Source: Saprospiraceae bacterium
GTDB lineage: Bacteria > Bacteroidota > Bacteroidia > Chitinophagales > Saprospiraceae
Length of the DNA stretch: 32,219 bases
Reading direction: 5' to 3'
Assembly (NCBI GenBank): GCA_029252685.1
Contig: JAQXAY010000102.1
Coordinates: forward strand, 1-32,219
Numbering within the stretch: the first letter of the stretch is position 1; each line of letters starts with the position of its first letter. A program made the position numbers and the translations under genes. The notes beneath the pieces are model-generated. The model did no database searches. It saw only the letters and a list, made by a program, of their open reading frames with translations, and was not told the origin of the DNA. Positions 1 through 6,856 of this stretch are shown here, one piece after another.

Positions 1-115
1 ACTCATATGCTTTTATTTAAATAGATTTTAATATTGAATTAGTATTTAAACGGGTAGGAAAATATAATTTTTTCTATAAGAAGTGGCTATAAAGAATCTA
101 CTTTCACAAAATACC

Positions 116-128
116 GCCTTCAAAAGGC
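116..128 (-). terminator. weak hairpin after the rhodanese gene
   Basis: A 5-bp stem (GCCTT / AAGGC) with a CAA loop lies just past the stop of the minus-strand rhodanese gene, and a short T-rich stretch follows on that strand. It could end the four-gene minus-strand group. The stem is short, so this is a weak call. The remaining bases 1-115 show no convincing gene. Confidence 0.3.
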
Positions 129-132
129 AAAA

Positions 133-435
133 TTAATGATTCAGTAGTGGATATATTCCACCCTTTAGGTTGTAAAAGTTACTAGACTTAAGATGAAATT
201 TTAATTTTTGAATGGCTATTTGAGAGCGAATACCCCGCTTACAATAAAAGACAACAGGTTGGTCTAAATTAATTTTATTCTTTTGGTTAACGACCTCACT
301 AAGTGGAATCCATTCCCCTCCAATATTAAAATGAGCACGCTCAGAATCTTCGCGAACATCTATCAACTGAAAGGACCTTTCCTCTTCCTCCCATTGTTTC
401 AATTCCTCCAGGTCTATTGACTTTATCCCCATCAT
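133..435 (-). CDS. single-domain rhodanese-like protein
   Basis: This 100-residue protein is the size of a stand-alone cytoplasmic rhodanese (GlpE/PspE type). The family moves sulfane sulfur through a cysteine persulfide. The conserved early segment LIDVRED is at about residues 24-30. The active-site loop is CKRGIRS, with Cys65 as the predicted nucleophile, followed by the expected helix and the NLKGGI turn near the C-terminus. There is no signal peptide. Two ATG codons stand in tandem at the start and either could be used. The gene sits 10 bp after the DUF4230 gene and is probably its operon partner. The physiological sulfur acceptor cannot be told from sequence. Confidence 0.85.
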   Translation of the reverse strand: MMGIKSIDLEELKQWEEEERSFQLIDVREDSERAHFNIGGEWIPLSEVVNQKNKINLDQPVVFYCKRGIRSQIAIQKLKFHLKSSNFYNLKGGIYPLLNH

Positions 436-445
436 AACTTAAATT

Positions 446-1087
446 TTACTCAAAGGTATTAAAGTTTTTTTGTGGAATAGAGTCCATACCTATAATTTCA
501 AATGACCAACCAGATGCTTCTGTAATAAAGCGCATCATATCAACCATTTTATTTCCATTAGTACTTGCGAGCTCAATAAGATCAGATTGTTCCGCAGCTT
601 TTCGAATTTGGGCCTCCGCCTCTCTATTTAGATAAATATAGTCTGCCTCAGTTAATTCATTCAGGAACGTCCATTCATCCTTTTCAAAATACACCACCTC
701 ATGGTCTATAGAAAGTACCTTAGGATCAGGCAGGTTACTAATGATAATTGTATTATCCTCCTCAATAGCTTCTATCTTAATAGAGCCCATGTCATAACCG
801 ACCATGACGGTAGCATTGACCTTTAGAGTTGCTCGAACGGGCAAGTAATTTTTAATCAAAAGGTAGTCCATATAGCTAGAAAAGTCTGACTCGTCTTTAT
901 ATTCTACCACTTCAGAAAAAAAACCTTCAACAGTAACCAATTTGCAGACCTCTTCAATTTTGTTGATTACAACCTGAGAAGCAATTTGTACTTGCTTTGG
1001 CTTGGCATTAAAGAAATTCCAGCTAACTAGAATACCTGCTCCAAAGATAAATAACACCATAAAAACTCTGAACATAGTCTTAGCCAT
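446..1087 (-). CDS. DUF4230 family membrane-anchored protein
   Basis: The protein has one N-terminal membrane segment (about residues 7-24, FMVLFIFGAGILVSW) followed by a roughly 180-residue extracytoplasmic region. That region matches the DUF4230 pattern: an early part mentioning loss or gain of activity is absent, but the VGYDMGSIKIEAIEE strand and the NREAEAQIRKAAEQSDLIELA helix are typical. The function of this family is unknown. An in-frame GTG lies three codons upstream at 1096, and I chose the ATG at 1087. The gene is 49 bp after the DUF3108 gene and 10 bp before the rhodanese gene on the same strand, so it is probably cotranscribed with both. The family call is from memory of the pattern and was not tested by search. 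Confidence 0.75.
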   Translation of the reverse strand: MAKTMFRVFMVLFIFGAGILVSWNFFNAKPKQVQIASQVVINKIEEVCKLVTVEGFFSEVVEYKDESDFSSYMDYLLIKNYLPVRATLKVNATVMVGYDMGSIKIEAIEEDNTIIISNLPDPKVLSIDHEVVYFEKDEWTFLNELTEADYIYLNREAEAQIRKAAEQSDLIELASTNGNKMVDMMRFITEASGWSFEIIGMDSIPQKNFNTFE

Positions 1088-1136
1088 AGTCGACACTTGA
1101 TTTATTCAGATAAAAAATACAAAAATTAATCGAATA

Positions 1137-1973
1137 CTAATTTTTAGAATTTAATTTTTTGGGTGCTTCATAACGTAATCCCTTATAATCCATCAACACT
1201 GCCTTAACTGAACCGACAGCAATCGGCGACTCGATAAGTAAAGGAATACGATTTTTATCTTTACTAACCCATACTTTCATTTCATCTCCATCCTTGAAAA
1301 CCTCCCCTGCAATTGTGGCAGGAGAAAAAACATAGGCTTCAAATACACCTAATCCTTTTATCTTTTTCTTGTTTGCTACCCCCTTGTATCTTACTTCTAG
1401 AGGGTAGACCTCATTATCTAAAAAAATTGAAACGGGAAAACTCTCATTCTTAGACATCCCGGCATAATCAAGGTTTCTTGCAAAATATATAACTGACAAC
1501 ATATCATGAACACAAGACTGAATAGGAACCGGATCTTTATAAACTGCCTTATCCTTAGATTTTCCTCTTCGAGAATATGCTTCACCAGAGCTTCTATTAA
1601 ATTCAACTCGATCATATAAGGTAAACTTACCTTCCTGAATATCTCGAACAGACACTTTTGGTAGCAGTGTGTTGGGATCGACATATGATTCGTAAACATC
1701 ATTTACATCAAAGAACCATTCGTAAGATTTATAAGTCTCCCCCTCTGCTTTAAACCGAAGAAGGCCATCAATATCTTCAACAGAAAACACCACTTCCCCT
1801 GCTGGAACCCAAACAAAATTCCAGTTATAATATAGCTTATAACGAACCTCCTCTCCTGCTTGAAATGCCACATTTTTAGTCGCACAATTCTGTAAAGATT
1901 GAGCAGTAATAGTATTCAAAGACAAAGAAAAAAGAAATGCACAAATACAATATTTAATGAGAGTTCTCAACAT
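1137..1973 (-). CDS. DUF3108 domain-containing exported protein
   Basis: This 278-residue protein begins with a clear signal peptide (charged MLRTLIKY, hydrophobic core, likely cleavage after TITAQ). The mature part matches DUF3108: an opening FQAGEEVRYKLYYNW segment with a Tyr/Trp-rich strand, then AGEVVFSVED, and a late VWVSKDKNRIPLLIE segment. The family is periplasmic and beta-rich, related in fold to LolA/LolB-type lipid-binding half-barrels, and its ligand is not established. The coding start overlaps the end of the flippase gene by 20 nt, which suggests translational coupling. It may handle an envelope lipid together with that flippase, but this is inference from position only. Confidence 0.8.
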   Translation of the reverse strand: MLRTLIKYCICAFLFSLSLNTITAQSLQNCATKNVAFQAGEEVRYKLYYNWNFVWVPAGEVVFSVEDIDGLLRFKAEGETYKSYEWFFDVNDVYESYVDPNTLLPKVSVRDIQEGKFTLYDRVEFNRSSGEAYSRRGKSKDKAVYKDPVPIQSCVHDMLSVIYFARNLDYAGMSKNESFPVSIFLDNEVYPLEVRYKGVANKKKIKGLGVFEAYVFSPATIAGEVFKDGDEMKVWVSKDKNRIPLLIESPIAVGSVKAVLMDYKGLRYEAPKKLNSKN

Positions 1974-3024
1974 GTTTAATCTGTTTAAAGCTAATGTCTG
2001 ATTTAAAAAAGAAATATACTCCTAAAAACGCTGTAAGACTAAAGTTTATTATAAACAGTAAGTAAGAAGCAACTACTCCTAACATGGAAGCACTGCATAG
2101 GGTACCCCAAACCAGTAAAGAAACATTTCCACGCATGATCAAACCTAATCCGGCAGGCAAAGGAATACTAGCCTGTATGAAAAATATAAATGCTACTCCT
2201 GCAAAAGCATATGGCAATGAACATTCAATGCCTAAGAAATAGAGTAACAAGACATATTGACTCATATACAATAGATATCTGCATGCAGATAGACCTAAAA
2301 GTTTGATCAAAATTCTATTGTCCTGCTGTTCTAAAACTTCGAAGACATCAACATAGGATTTGAGTAGCTTAAATTTCCCCGACAAATAGGTGAACCATTT
2401 TTTGACCAATGAAATCTTAAAAAATAAAAGAAAACCAATTATAGTTATAAGAATAACCACTAGGGTGTATGAAGTATTGAAATAAGAAGAGAATTCAATC
2501 TGTTCGTTAAATAAAAACAAGACAGCAAGTATGCCTGCAGTCCAGGTAATTAGATTTTGTGCAAAACCACCTAACAGAGTAGTCAAAATACCAGCACCTC
2601 GCTGATCAGGATTAATACCTGCTACTCGTCCAAAATATTCACCAATTCTATTTGGGGTAACAAGAGATACTGATACGCCCATCAAAACACATTTAATGCA
2701 GGTGCGCCAACTAATTGAATAACTAACGCGCATAGTCAAAAACCATTTCCCACATTCCGTTAGCCAATTCAAAGGCATCAATAAACAGGCAAAAGCCAAG
2801 AAAAACCAATTAGAAGAGATACTAAGCTTTAATAAGGCTATCTCTTGGGAACCAACCTCAAGCTTAGTAAATTGATATACTAATGAAACCATTAGTAAAA
2901 TACCTATGGTTATCTTTATAAATTGCTTTAATTTTAGATTCCTGATACGTAGGAGTTTTGAAACTGGTGAAAAATCGAGGAGGACAAATATATAACACTT
3001 TGTTTGGACAAAAATGTTCTGCAA
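1954..3024 (-). CDS. lysylphosphatidylglycerol synthase TM-region/YbhN-type flippase-like protein
   Basis: This is a polytopic inner-membrane protein of up to 356 residues with about eight hydrophobic segments. It matches the LPG_synthase_TM / UPF0104 (YbhN, AglD) group: the SVSLVTPNRIGEYFGRVAGI segment and the late ASIPLPAGLGLIMRGNVSLL segment are the usual signature regions. Members flip or interact with polyprenyl or lipid-linked substrates, and the MprF catalytic domain is absent here. The start is uncertain. The only canonical start before the first helix is TTG at 3024; the next ATG (2892) cuts the first helix in half. It is divergent from ruvC with only 23 bp between them. Confidence 0.75.
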   Translation of the reverse strand: MQNIFVQTKCYIFVLLDFSPVSKLLRIRNLKLKQFIKITIGILLMVSLVYQFTKLEVGSQEIALLKLSISSNWFFLAFACLLMPLNWLTECGKWFLTMRVSYSISWRTCIKCVLMGVSVSLVTPNRIGEYFGRVAGINPDQRGAGILTTLLGGFAQNLITWTAGILAVLFLFNEQIEFSSYFNTSYTLVVILITIIGFLLFFKISLVKKWFTYLSGKFKLLKSYVDVFEVLEQQDNRILIKLLGLSACRYLLYMSQYVLLLYFLGIECSLPYAFAGVAFIFFIQASIPLPAGLGLIMRGNVSLLVWGTLCSASMLGVVASYLLFIINFSLTAFLGVYFFFKSDISFKQIKHVENSH

Positions 3025-3047
3025 TCCCGATCACCTAAAAAATACAG

Positions 3048-3611
3048 ATGTCGACAAAAGCGAACTACAAAATTTTGGGAGTAGATCCAGGGACAAATAT
3101 CCTAGGTTATGCAGTACTTGAAGTGAAAGGTAAAAAACTTACCCCGCTCGAAATGGGTGTTGTAAATCTTCAAAAGTTAGGGGATCATTACGAAAAATTA
3201 AAACACATTTTTATTCGCATACAACAACTTATTTCAAGTCACCAAGCTTCTGAAATGGCTGTGGAAGCCCCTTTCTATGGTAAAAATGTTCAATCTATGC
3301 TCAAGTTGGGGCGGGCGCAAGGCGTTGCAATTGCAGCAGCAAAGGTGAGTGGTATTGATGTTGTTGAGTATTCGCCTAAACGAATCAAGCAAGCAATTAC
3401 AGGAAGTGGAAATGCAAGTAAAGAACAGGTTGCTAAAACTCTTGAAATGATTTATAAAATATCATTTGATGATCACTACCTGGATTCATCTGATGCATTA
3501 GCAGCTGCGGTTTGTCATTATCAAGAGCAGTCGTCTCCAGTAAAAAGAGTAAAAGGGAAGCAAGATTGGAGTAGTTTCTTATCTGAACATTCAAACAGGA
3601 TTATAAAATAA
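3048..3611 (+). CDS. ruvC: Holliday junction resolvase RuvC
   Basis: RuvC is the endonuclease that cuts Holliday junctions in the RuvABC complex during recombinational repair. The four acidic catalytic residues are visible: Asp13 in GVDPGTNILGYA, Glu73 in MAVEAPFYGKN, and Asp146/Asp149 in YLDSSDALAAAVCH. The central segment SMLKLGRAQGVAI is typical of the family. At 187 residues the length is normal. The start is ATG. ruvA and ruvB are not in the window, which is common in this phylum. The gene is divergent from the flippase group and is followed by a 158-bp gap before tatA. Confidence 0.97.
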   Translation: MSTKANYKILGVDPGTNILGYAVLEVKGKKLTPLEMGVVNLQKLGDHYEKLKHIFIRIQQLISSHQASEMAVEAPFYGKNVQSMLKLGRAQGVAIAAAKVSGIDVVEYSPKRIKQAITGSGNASKEQVAKTLEMIYKISFDDHYLDSSDALAAAVCHYQEQSSPVKRVKGKQDWSSFLSEHSNRIIK

Positions 3612-3701
3612 TCTTTATCAATAGATTAAACTTAATCCGCCTAATAAAGTCAAAACTAGGTCACACCTTTACGATTATTTTATCGATTAGATCAATTAAT
3701 C

Positions 3702-3738
3702 ATACGATTTAAAAGATACTTTAAAAAGTAAATCGTAT
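3702..3738. repeat. perfect 10-bp inverted repeat upstream of tatA
   Basis: ATACGATTTA (3702-3711) and its exact reverse complement TAAATCGTAT (3729-3738) are separated by 17 bp. The right arm runs into the -7 element of the predicted tatA promoter, and the left arm covers the -33 region, so a bound factor or cruciform would block the promoter. It is not followed by a T-tract in the plus direction, which argues against a simple ruvC terminator. Confidence 0.55.
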
Positions 3739-3743
3739 TTTTG
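3736..3743 (+). promoter_or_regulatory. tatA promoter, -7 element
   Basis: TATTTTTG matches the Bacteroidota -7 consensus TAnnTTTG exactly and lies 26 bp before the tatA start codon. No clear TTG is present about 20 bp upstream, so the -33 element is weak or replaced by an activator. Confidence 0.5.
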
Positions 3744-3769
3744 CATTAGAAATAAAGAAATCAACTGTT

Positions 3770-3994
3770 ATGAATACAGCAATATTTGGATTGTTTAATT
3801 CTTTTGGCCCAGAGTGGATTATAATCTTTCTGGCAATCATTCTTTTATTTGGAGGAAAGAAAATTCCTGAATTGATGAGAGGTATCGGTAAAGGTATCAG
3901 AGAATTCAATACTGCAAGAAATTCATTGGAAAATGAATTCAAGCATGGAATGAAAGAGGCTGAAAAAAAAGAAGCTGATAAAGACGAAAAATAA
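3770..3994 (+). CDS. tatA: Sec-independent protein translocase TatA/TatE
   Basis: This 74-residue protein has the complete TatA layout. A short N-terminal stretch leads to one membrane helix (about residues 13-29, PEWIIIFLAIILLFGG). The conserved FGGKKIPEL hinge and an amphipathic helix (RGIGKGIREFNTA) follow, and the tail is highly charged. TatA oligomers form the pore-like element through which folded twin-arginine substrates pass, together with TatC. No tatC is in the window. The gene stands alone, with its own promoter and a strong hairpin terminator that overlaps the stop codon. TatB cannot be fully excluded, but the length and the FG motif favour TatA. Confidence 0.93.
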   Translation: MNTAIFGLFNSFGPEWIIIFLAIILLFGGKKIPELMRGIGKGIREFNTARNSLENEFKHGMKEAEKKEADKDEK

Positions 3995-4019
3995 AATGCT
4001 GCCCAATGGGCAGCATTTT
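3994..4019. terminator. bidirectional terminator between tatA and the glucosaminidase gene
   Basis: A perfect 11-bp stem (AAATGCTGCCC / GGGCAGCATTT) with an AAT loop has T-rich sequence on both exits. It lies between two convergent genes and overlaps the tatA stop, so it should stop transcription in both directions. Confidence 0.9.
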
Positions 4020-4844
4020 TTATTTTACCTTGTCCAAAAGATGTAAATCCCAACGTTCAATCAAATTGATCAACTTCCTAGAATAACCAGGATCTGTTGC
4101 ATAACCTGCGGCTTTCAAGCCTTTTGACCAACCTTTATAATCGTCGATGTTCAGTTCATAAAGCGATGCATATCTGCTGCGCTTCAAAAAATAACTATGA
4201 TCTCTAAAACCTGACCAAACGGATTCATAATGCCTAAATCTGTCATTAGGTCCGTCCGAATAGAATGCAACACAAGCACCCTTTATGTTCTTCTGATCAT
4301 AACACTTAATACCAAAATGATTCTTGTGCTTAACTGCAAGATTACTTCTGCCCGCATTACTTTCTAATAAAGCTTGAGCTATTGTTATAGAAGCTGGTAT
4401 ACCGTGGATTTTCATTTCTTCAATGGAAACCCCTGCGTATCTCTTTAAGTACTCAAACTTTGGAAGTTCCTTAACTGAAACCCCTTTTGCTGAAACTAAT
4501 TTCTTCCATTTAGCTACAGACATTGTAGCTGAGGAACCAGATTTATCAGCATTCAAAGATGCTAACTTCGTGTCATCAATGTTCGAACCATCTTCAGCAA
4601 CAGATAAAGATGCTGCTAGATTGCTTGGTTGCTGCGACTTTTTATCAATAGCTTGTTCTTTATTAAAAGAAAACGTGGGAAAACTTAACACGATCTGCCC
4701 TTTATTGTCCTTGTTTGAATCCAACATCAGTAGCAAGACCAAAACAACAAGGATATTGTCTTTAAATTTGACAAGGATAAAATTTAAAAAGCCAATAGTC
4801 AGAGCAAACATGCTAGGAATTTTTTCGTAGATTATAGTTTTCAT
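4020..4844 (-). CDS. membrane-anchored glucosaminidase domain protein (GH73, FlgJ-like)
   Basis: The predicted role is cleavage of the N-acetylglucosaminyl bond in peptidoglycan. A hydrophobic anchor at about residues 30-42 is followed by a Ser/Asp-rich linker (about 60-110). The glucosaminidase domain follows (about 130-270): ITIAQALLESNAGRSNLA with Glu161 as the probable catalytic acid, then NHFGIKC, FRHYESVWSGFRDHSYFL and the late GYATDPGYSRKLI segment, all in family order. No LysM repeats are present. It has its own strong promoter on the minus strand. Unusually, palindromic elements lie on and around that promoter (see 4855-4919), so it is probably repressed or switched under some condition. 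Confidence 0.88.
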   Translation of the reverse strand: MKTIIYEKIPSMFALTIGFLNFILVKFKDNILVVLVLLLMLDSNKDNKGQIVLSFPTFSFNKEQAIDKKSQQPSNLAASLSVAEDGSNIDDTKLASLNADKSGSSATMSVAKWKKLVSAKGVSVKELPKFEYLKRYAGVSIEEMKIHGIPASITIAQALLESNAGRSNLAVKHKNHFGIKCYDQKNIKGACVAFYSDGPNDRFRHYESVWSGFRDHSYFLKRSRYASLYELNIDDYKGWSKGLKAAGYATDPGYSRKLINLIERWDLHLLDKVK

Positions 4845-4854
4845 AAATCACGTT

Positions 4855-4873
4855 TTTAAAACAAAATGTTTTA
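4855..4873. promoter_or_regulatory. palindromic operator-like element, copy 1 (TAAAACA-N3-TGTTTTA)
   Basis: The element is TTTAAAACA, AAA, TGTTTTA. It lies at the predicted transcription start of the minus-strand glucosaminidase promoter, a classic repressor position. The same 16 non-spacer bases recur at 5237-5255 with a different 3-base spacer. The factor is unknown. Confidence 0.6.
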
Positions 4874-4904
4874 CAAACTTAATCCATTTAAAACAAAAAA
4901 ACAA
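4874..4904 (-). promoter_or_regulatory. glucosaminidase gene promoter
   Basis: On the minus strand, TTG (4902-4904) is followed after 20 bp by TAAGTTTG (4874-4881). Both match the Bacteroidota vegetative consensus at ideal spacing. The start codon is 29 bp further on. Confidence 0.75.
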
Positions 4905-4919
4905 CAATTTGTTTTAAAT
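4886..4919. promoter_or_regulatory. 12-bp inverted repeat, operator-like copy 2 (N14 spacing)
   Basis: ATTTAAAACAAA (4886-4897) and its exact reverse complement (4908-4919) are separated by 10 bp. The inner half-sites TAAAACA and TGTTTTA have centres 21 bp apart, two helical turns, against 10 bp in copy 1. The repeat covers the -33 element of the glucosaminidase promoter and ends 15 bp before the start codon of the plus-strand 7TM gene, so it could control both. Confidence 0.6.
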
Positions 4920-4934
4920 ATTTGATTTTTATAA

Positions 4935-5933
4935 ATGATTCAAGAATTATATCACATTAGTGGCATCCTTTTGTATTTCAGTTGCTTATGCATAAGCAGC
5001 TGTGCCTTTTTATATTTTTTCAGAAAAAGAGGTAATTATAGATCAAACTTCTTTCTAGCGATATTTTTTATTGCCTTCGGTATGGCCTTGATCCGCAATG
5101 GGCTTATACTTTCAGGCCAAATAGAACCAGATAATCAGCTTACATCTGCACTGTGGAATATCATTTGGTTTGGGCCACTATTCTTTTATTACATCAAATT
5201 AATCATCTATCCGCATTATCTGCTTCGGGGATCAGATTTAAAACATTTTGTTTTACCAATTGCTCAAACACTTACGCATATCGTGATAAGTATTCAAGCA
5301 TTAATGAACCCAGAACAAGAAAATACCTACTTCAAATATTTGTATTCAATCGAAGGGATAATCTTCTTGCTCACATTTTTTCCCTACATCATCCTCTCTT
5401 TTCGATATATTAAATACGCCACAGTTTCAGAGCCTTCACAACCATTGTGGAGAGAAAAAAAATTACTTTGGCTCAAAAGAATTACAAAAGTGCTTTATGT
5501 ACTCGCATTTATCAATTCAACATACGTAATCACAAACTTCTTGTCCAAATTCATCTACGCAGATGAATTGTCTAGCCTACCGAGCTATTTCCTTTTCTCA
5601 GAATTCTCTTTTAGTTTAATTGCCATTTGGATTGCCTACCAAGCGATTAAACTAGTTCTGGGCAAAGCATACATTTACAAGGAAAACAGGACAGGAAATC
5701 AAACCTTTACAGATTTACTTCATAAAGAAAAAATCTTTCTAGATGCAGACCTAAATATATCCTTATTTACAAAAAAGAAAACCGAGCAAAAGGCATTGCA
5801 TACCCTTGTCCTAAAAGAACGTGCAAATCATTTACGAAACCTACGTAAACACGGCAAGTATGGCACACATGAATTAAAGAGTTTGATCTATCGATCCGGT
5901 TATCCAAATCATTGGATTTACAAGAAAAAATAA
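4935..5933 (+). CDS. 7TM membrane protein with degenerate AraC-type C-terminus
   Basis: The first about 240 of 332 residues form seven hydrophobic segments. This matches the N-terminal module of the membrane-bound AraC-family regulators common in Bacteroidota. The C-terminal part starts like their DNA-binding domain (KIFLDADLNIS corresponds to the usual K-[LI]-[YF]-LDP-x-L segment) and ends like it (HELKSLIYRSGYPNHWIYKK corresponds to the second helix-turn-helix). About 13 residues around the first recognition helix appear to be missing. There is no frameshift; the frame is open and intact. It may have lost DNA binding, or may bind through one helix-turn-helix. The gene is divergent from the glucosaminidase gene, with operator-like palindromes between them and one inside its coding sequence. 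The cellular role is unknown. Confidence 0.6.
   Translation: MIQELYHISGILLYFSCLCISSCAFLYFFRKRGNYRSNFFLAIFFIAFGMALIRNGLILSGQIEPDNQLTSALWNIIWFGPLFFYYIKLIIYPHYLLRGSDLKHFVLPIAQTLTHIVISIQALMNPEQENTYFKYLYSIEGIIFLLTFFPYIILSFRYIKYATVSEPSQPLWREKKLLWLKRITKVLYVLAFINSTYVITNFLSKFIYADELSSLPSYFLFSEFSFSLIAIWIAYQAIKLVLGKAYIYKENRTGNQTFTDLLHKEKIFLDADLNISLFTKKKTEQKALHTLVLKERANHLRNLRKHGKYGTHELKSLIYRSGYPNHWIYKKK
5237..5255. promoter_or_regulatory. palindromic operator-like element, copy 3, inside the 7TM gene
   Basis: The element is TTTAAAACA, TTT, TGTTTTA, identical to copy 1 outside the 3-base spacer and 382 bp away from it. It lies within coding sequence at about codon 101-107. It could act as an auxiliary operator for looping across the divergent promoter region, or be a chance match in AT-rich code. 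Confidence 0.4.
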
Positions 5934-6030
5934 GTCTCTGCCTCTTCATGGATACCTGAAAGTTCTTAATACTTGAACCCTTATTAAAATTCGAGTTACT
6001 TGTACTAATCCAAAGCAGTTTTTATAACTT

Positions 6031-6038
6031 TATTTTTG
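6031..6038 (+). promoter_or_regulatory. promoter of the LolA-like/ABC cassette, -7 element
   Basis: TATTTTTG fits TAnnTTTG exactly and lies 55 bp before the chosen start codon of the LolA-like gene. The nearest upstream TTG (6000-6002) is 28 bp away, too far for a good -33 element. Confidence 0.45.
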
Positions 6039-6093
6039 CTAAACAGACATCTTTTTAGACTACAATGTGTTTCAAGTAAAAAAGAAGCGAAGT

Positions 6094-6855
6094 ATGAAAT
6101 TCCTATCAAGCACCCTATTATTCTTATTGCTTATCTGCGCGCCTATAGATCAGATAAAAGGCCAAAATCTTACCTCAAAGCAGATCATCCAGAAGGTGGA
6201 AAATACTATGCGTGGAAACAGTAATTTTAGTGAGCTAAAAATGACTATAATCCGCCCAGATTGGTCTCGAGAAATGACTATGAAATCATGGGCAAAAGGT
6301 GAAAATTATGCCTTAATTCAAATAACAGGGCCAGCAAGAGACAAAGGCACAACGTTTCTAAAAAGAGAAAATGAACTATGGAATTGGCAACCGAAGATCA
6401 ATAAAACAATCAAAATGCCTCCTTCCATGTTAACACAATCATGGATGGGTTCTGATTTCTCCAACGATGACCTAGTAAGGCAAAGTTCATTCGTAAGTGA
6501 CTTCACACATGAAGCATTAGAAGATGAAAAAGTTGAAGGCAGAGACTGCTATGTAATCATGCTAACTCCAAAGGAAGGTGTTCCTGTTGTTTGGGGAAGC
6601 ATCAAATTCTGGATTGACAAAAAAGAATTCATTCAAATGAAGTCTGAGTTTTATGATGAAGACGAATATCTTGTCAGTACTATAAAATTCTCGCAGATCA
6701 AGAACATGGCTGGTAGACCTATACCAACAGTGCTTACGATTACTCCAGCAGAGGATGAAGCCAATAAGACTATTATAGAGTATTTAAATCTTGAGTTTGA
6801 TAAAAAATATAATGATAGTTTCTTTACCATTCAAAATATGAAGCGCATCAAATAA
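6094..6855 (+). CDS. LolA-like outer-membrane lipoprotein-sorting protein (PF17131 type)
   Basis: This secreted protein of 253 residues has a signal peptide (MKFLSSTLLFLLLICAP, predicted cleavage around IKGQN). The body has the pattern of the LolA-like family: an early TSKQIIQKVENTMRGN helix, the MTIIRPDWSREMTMKSWAKG strand pair, then NELWNWQPKINKTIKMPPSM, SWMGSDFSNDDLVR and a late GRPIPTVLTI strand. Such half-barrels bind acyl chains and carry lipids or lipoproteins across the periplasm. I chose the ATG at 6094 over an in-frame GTG at 6067 because the signal peptide then starts normally. It is the first gene of a five-gene cassette and lies 1 bp from the first permease gene. Confidence 0.85.
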   Translation: MKFLSSTLLFLLLICAPIDQIKGQNLTSKQIIQKVENTMRGNSNFSELKMTIIRPDWSREMTMKSWAKGENYALIQITGPARDKGTTFLKRENELWNWQPKINKTIKMPPSMLTQSWMGSDFSNDDLVRQSSFVSDFTHEALEDEKVEGRDCYVIMLTPKEGVPVVWGSIKFWIDKKEFIQMKSEFYDEDEYLVSTIKFSQIKNMAGRPIPTVLTITPAEDEANKTIIEYLNLEFDKKYNDSFFTIQNMKRIK

Positions 6856-6856
6856 T

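Noticed and set aside
4423-4830. Long plus-strand frame antisense to the glucosaminidase gene.
   Set aside because: It mirrors the codons of a clear enzyme gene and has no promoter or family pattern.
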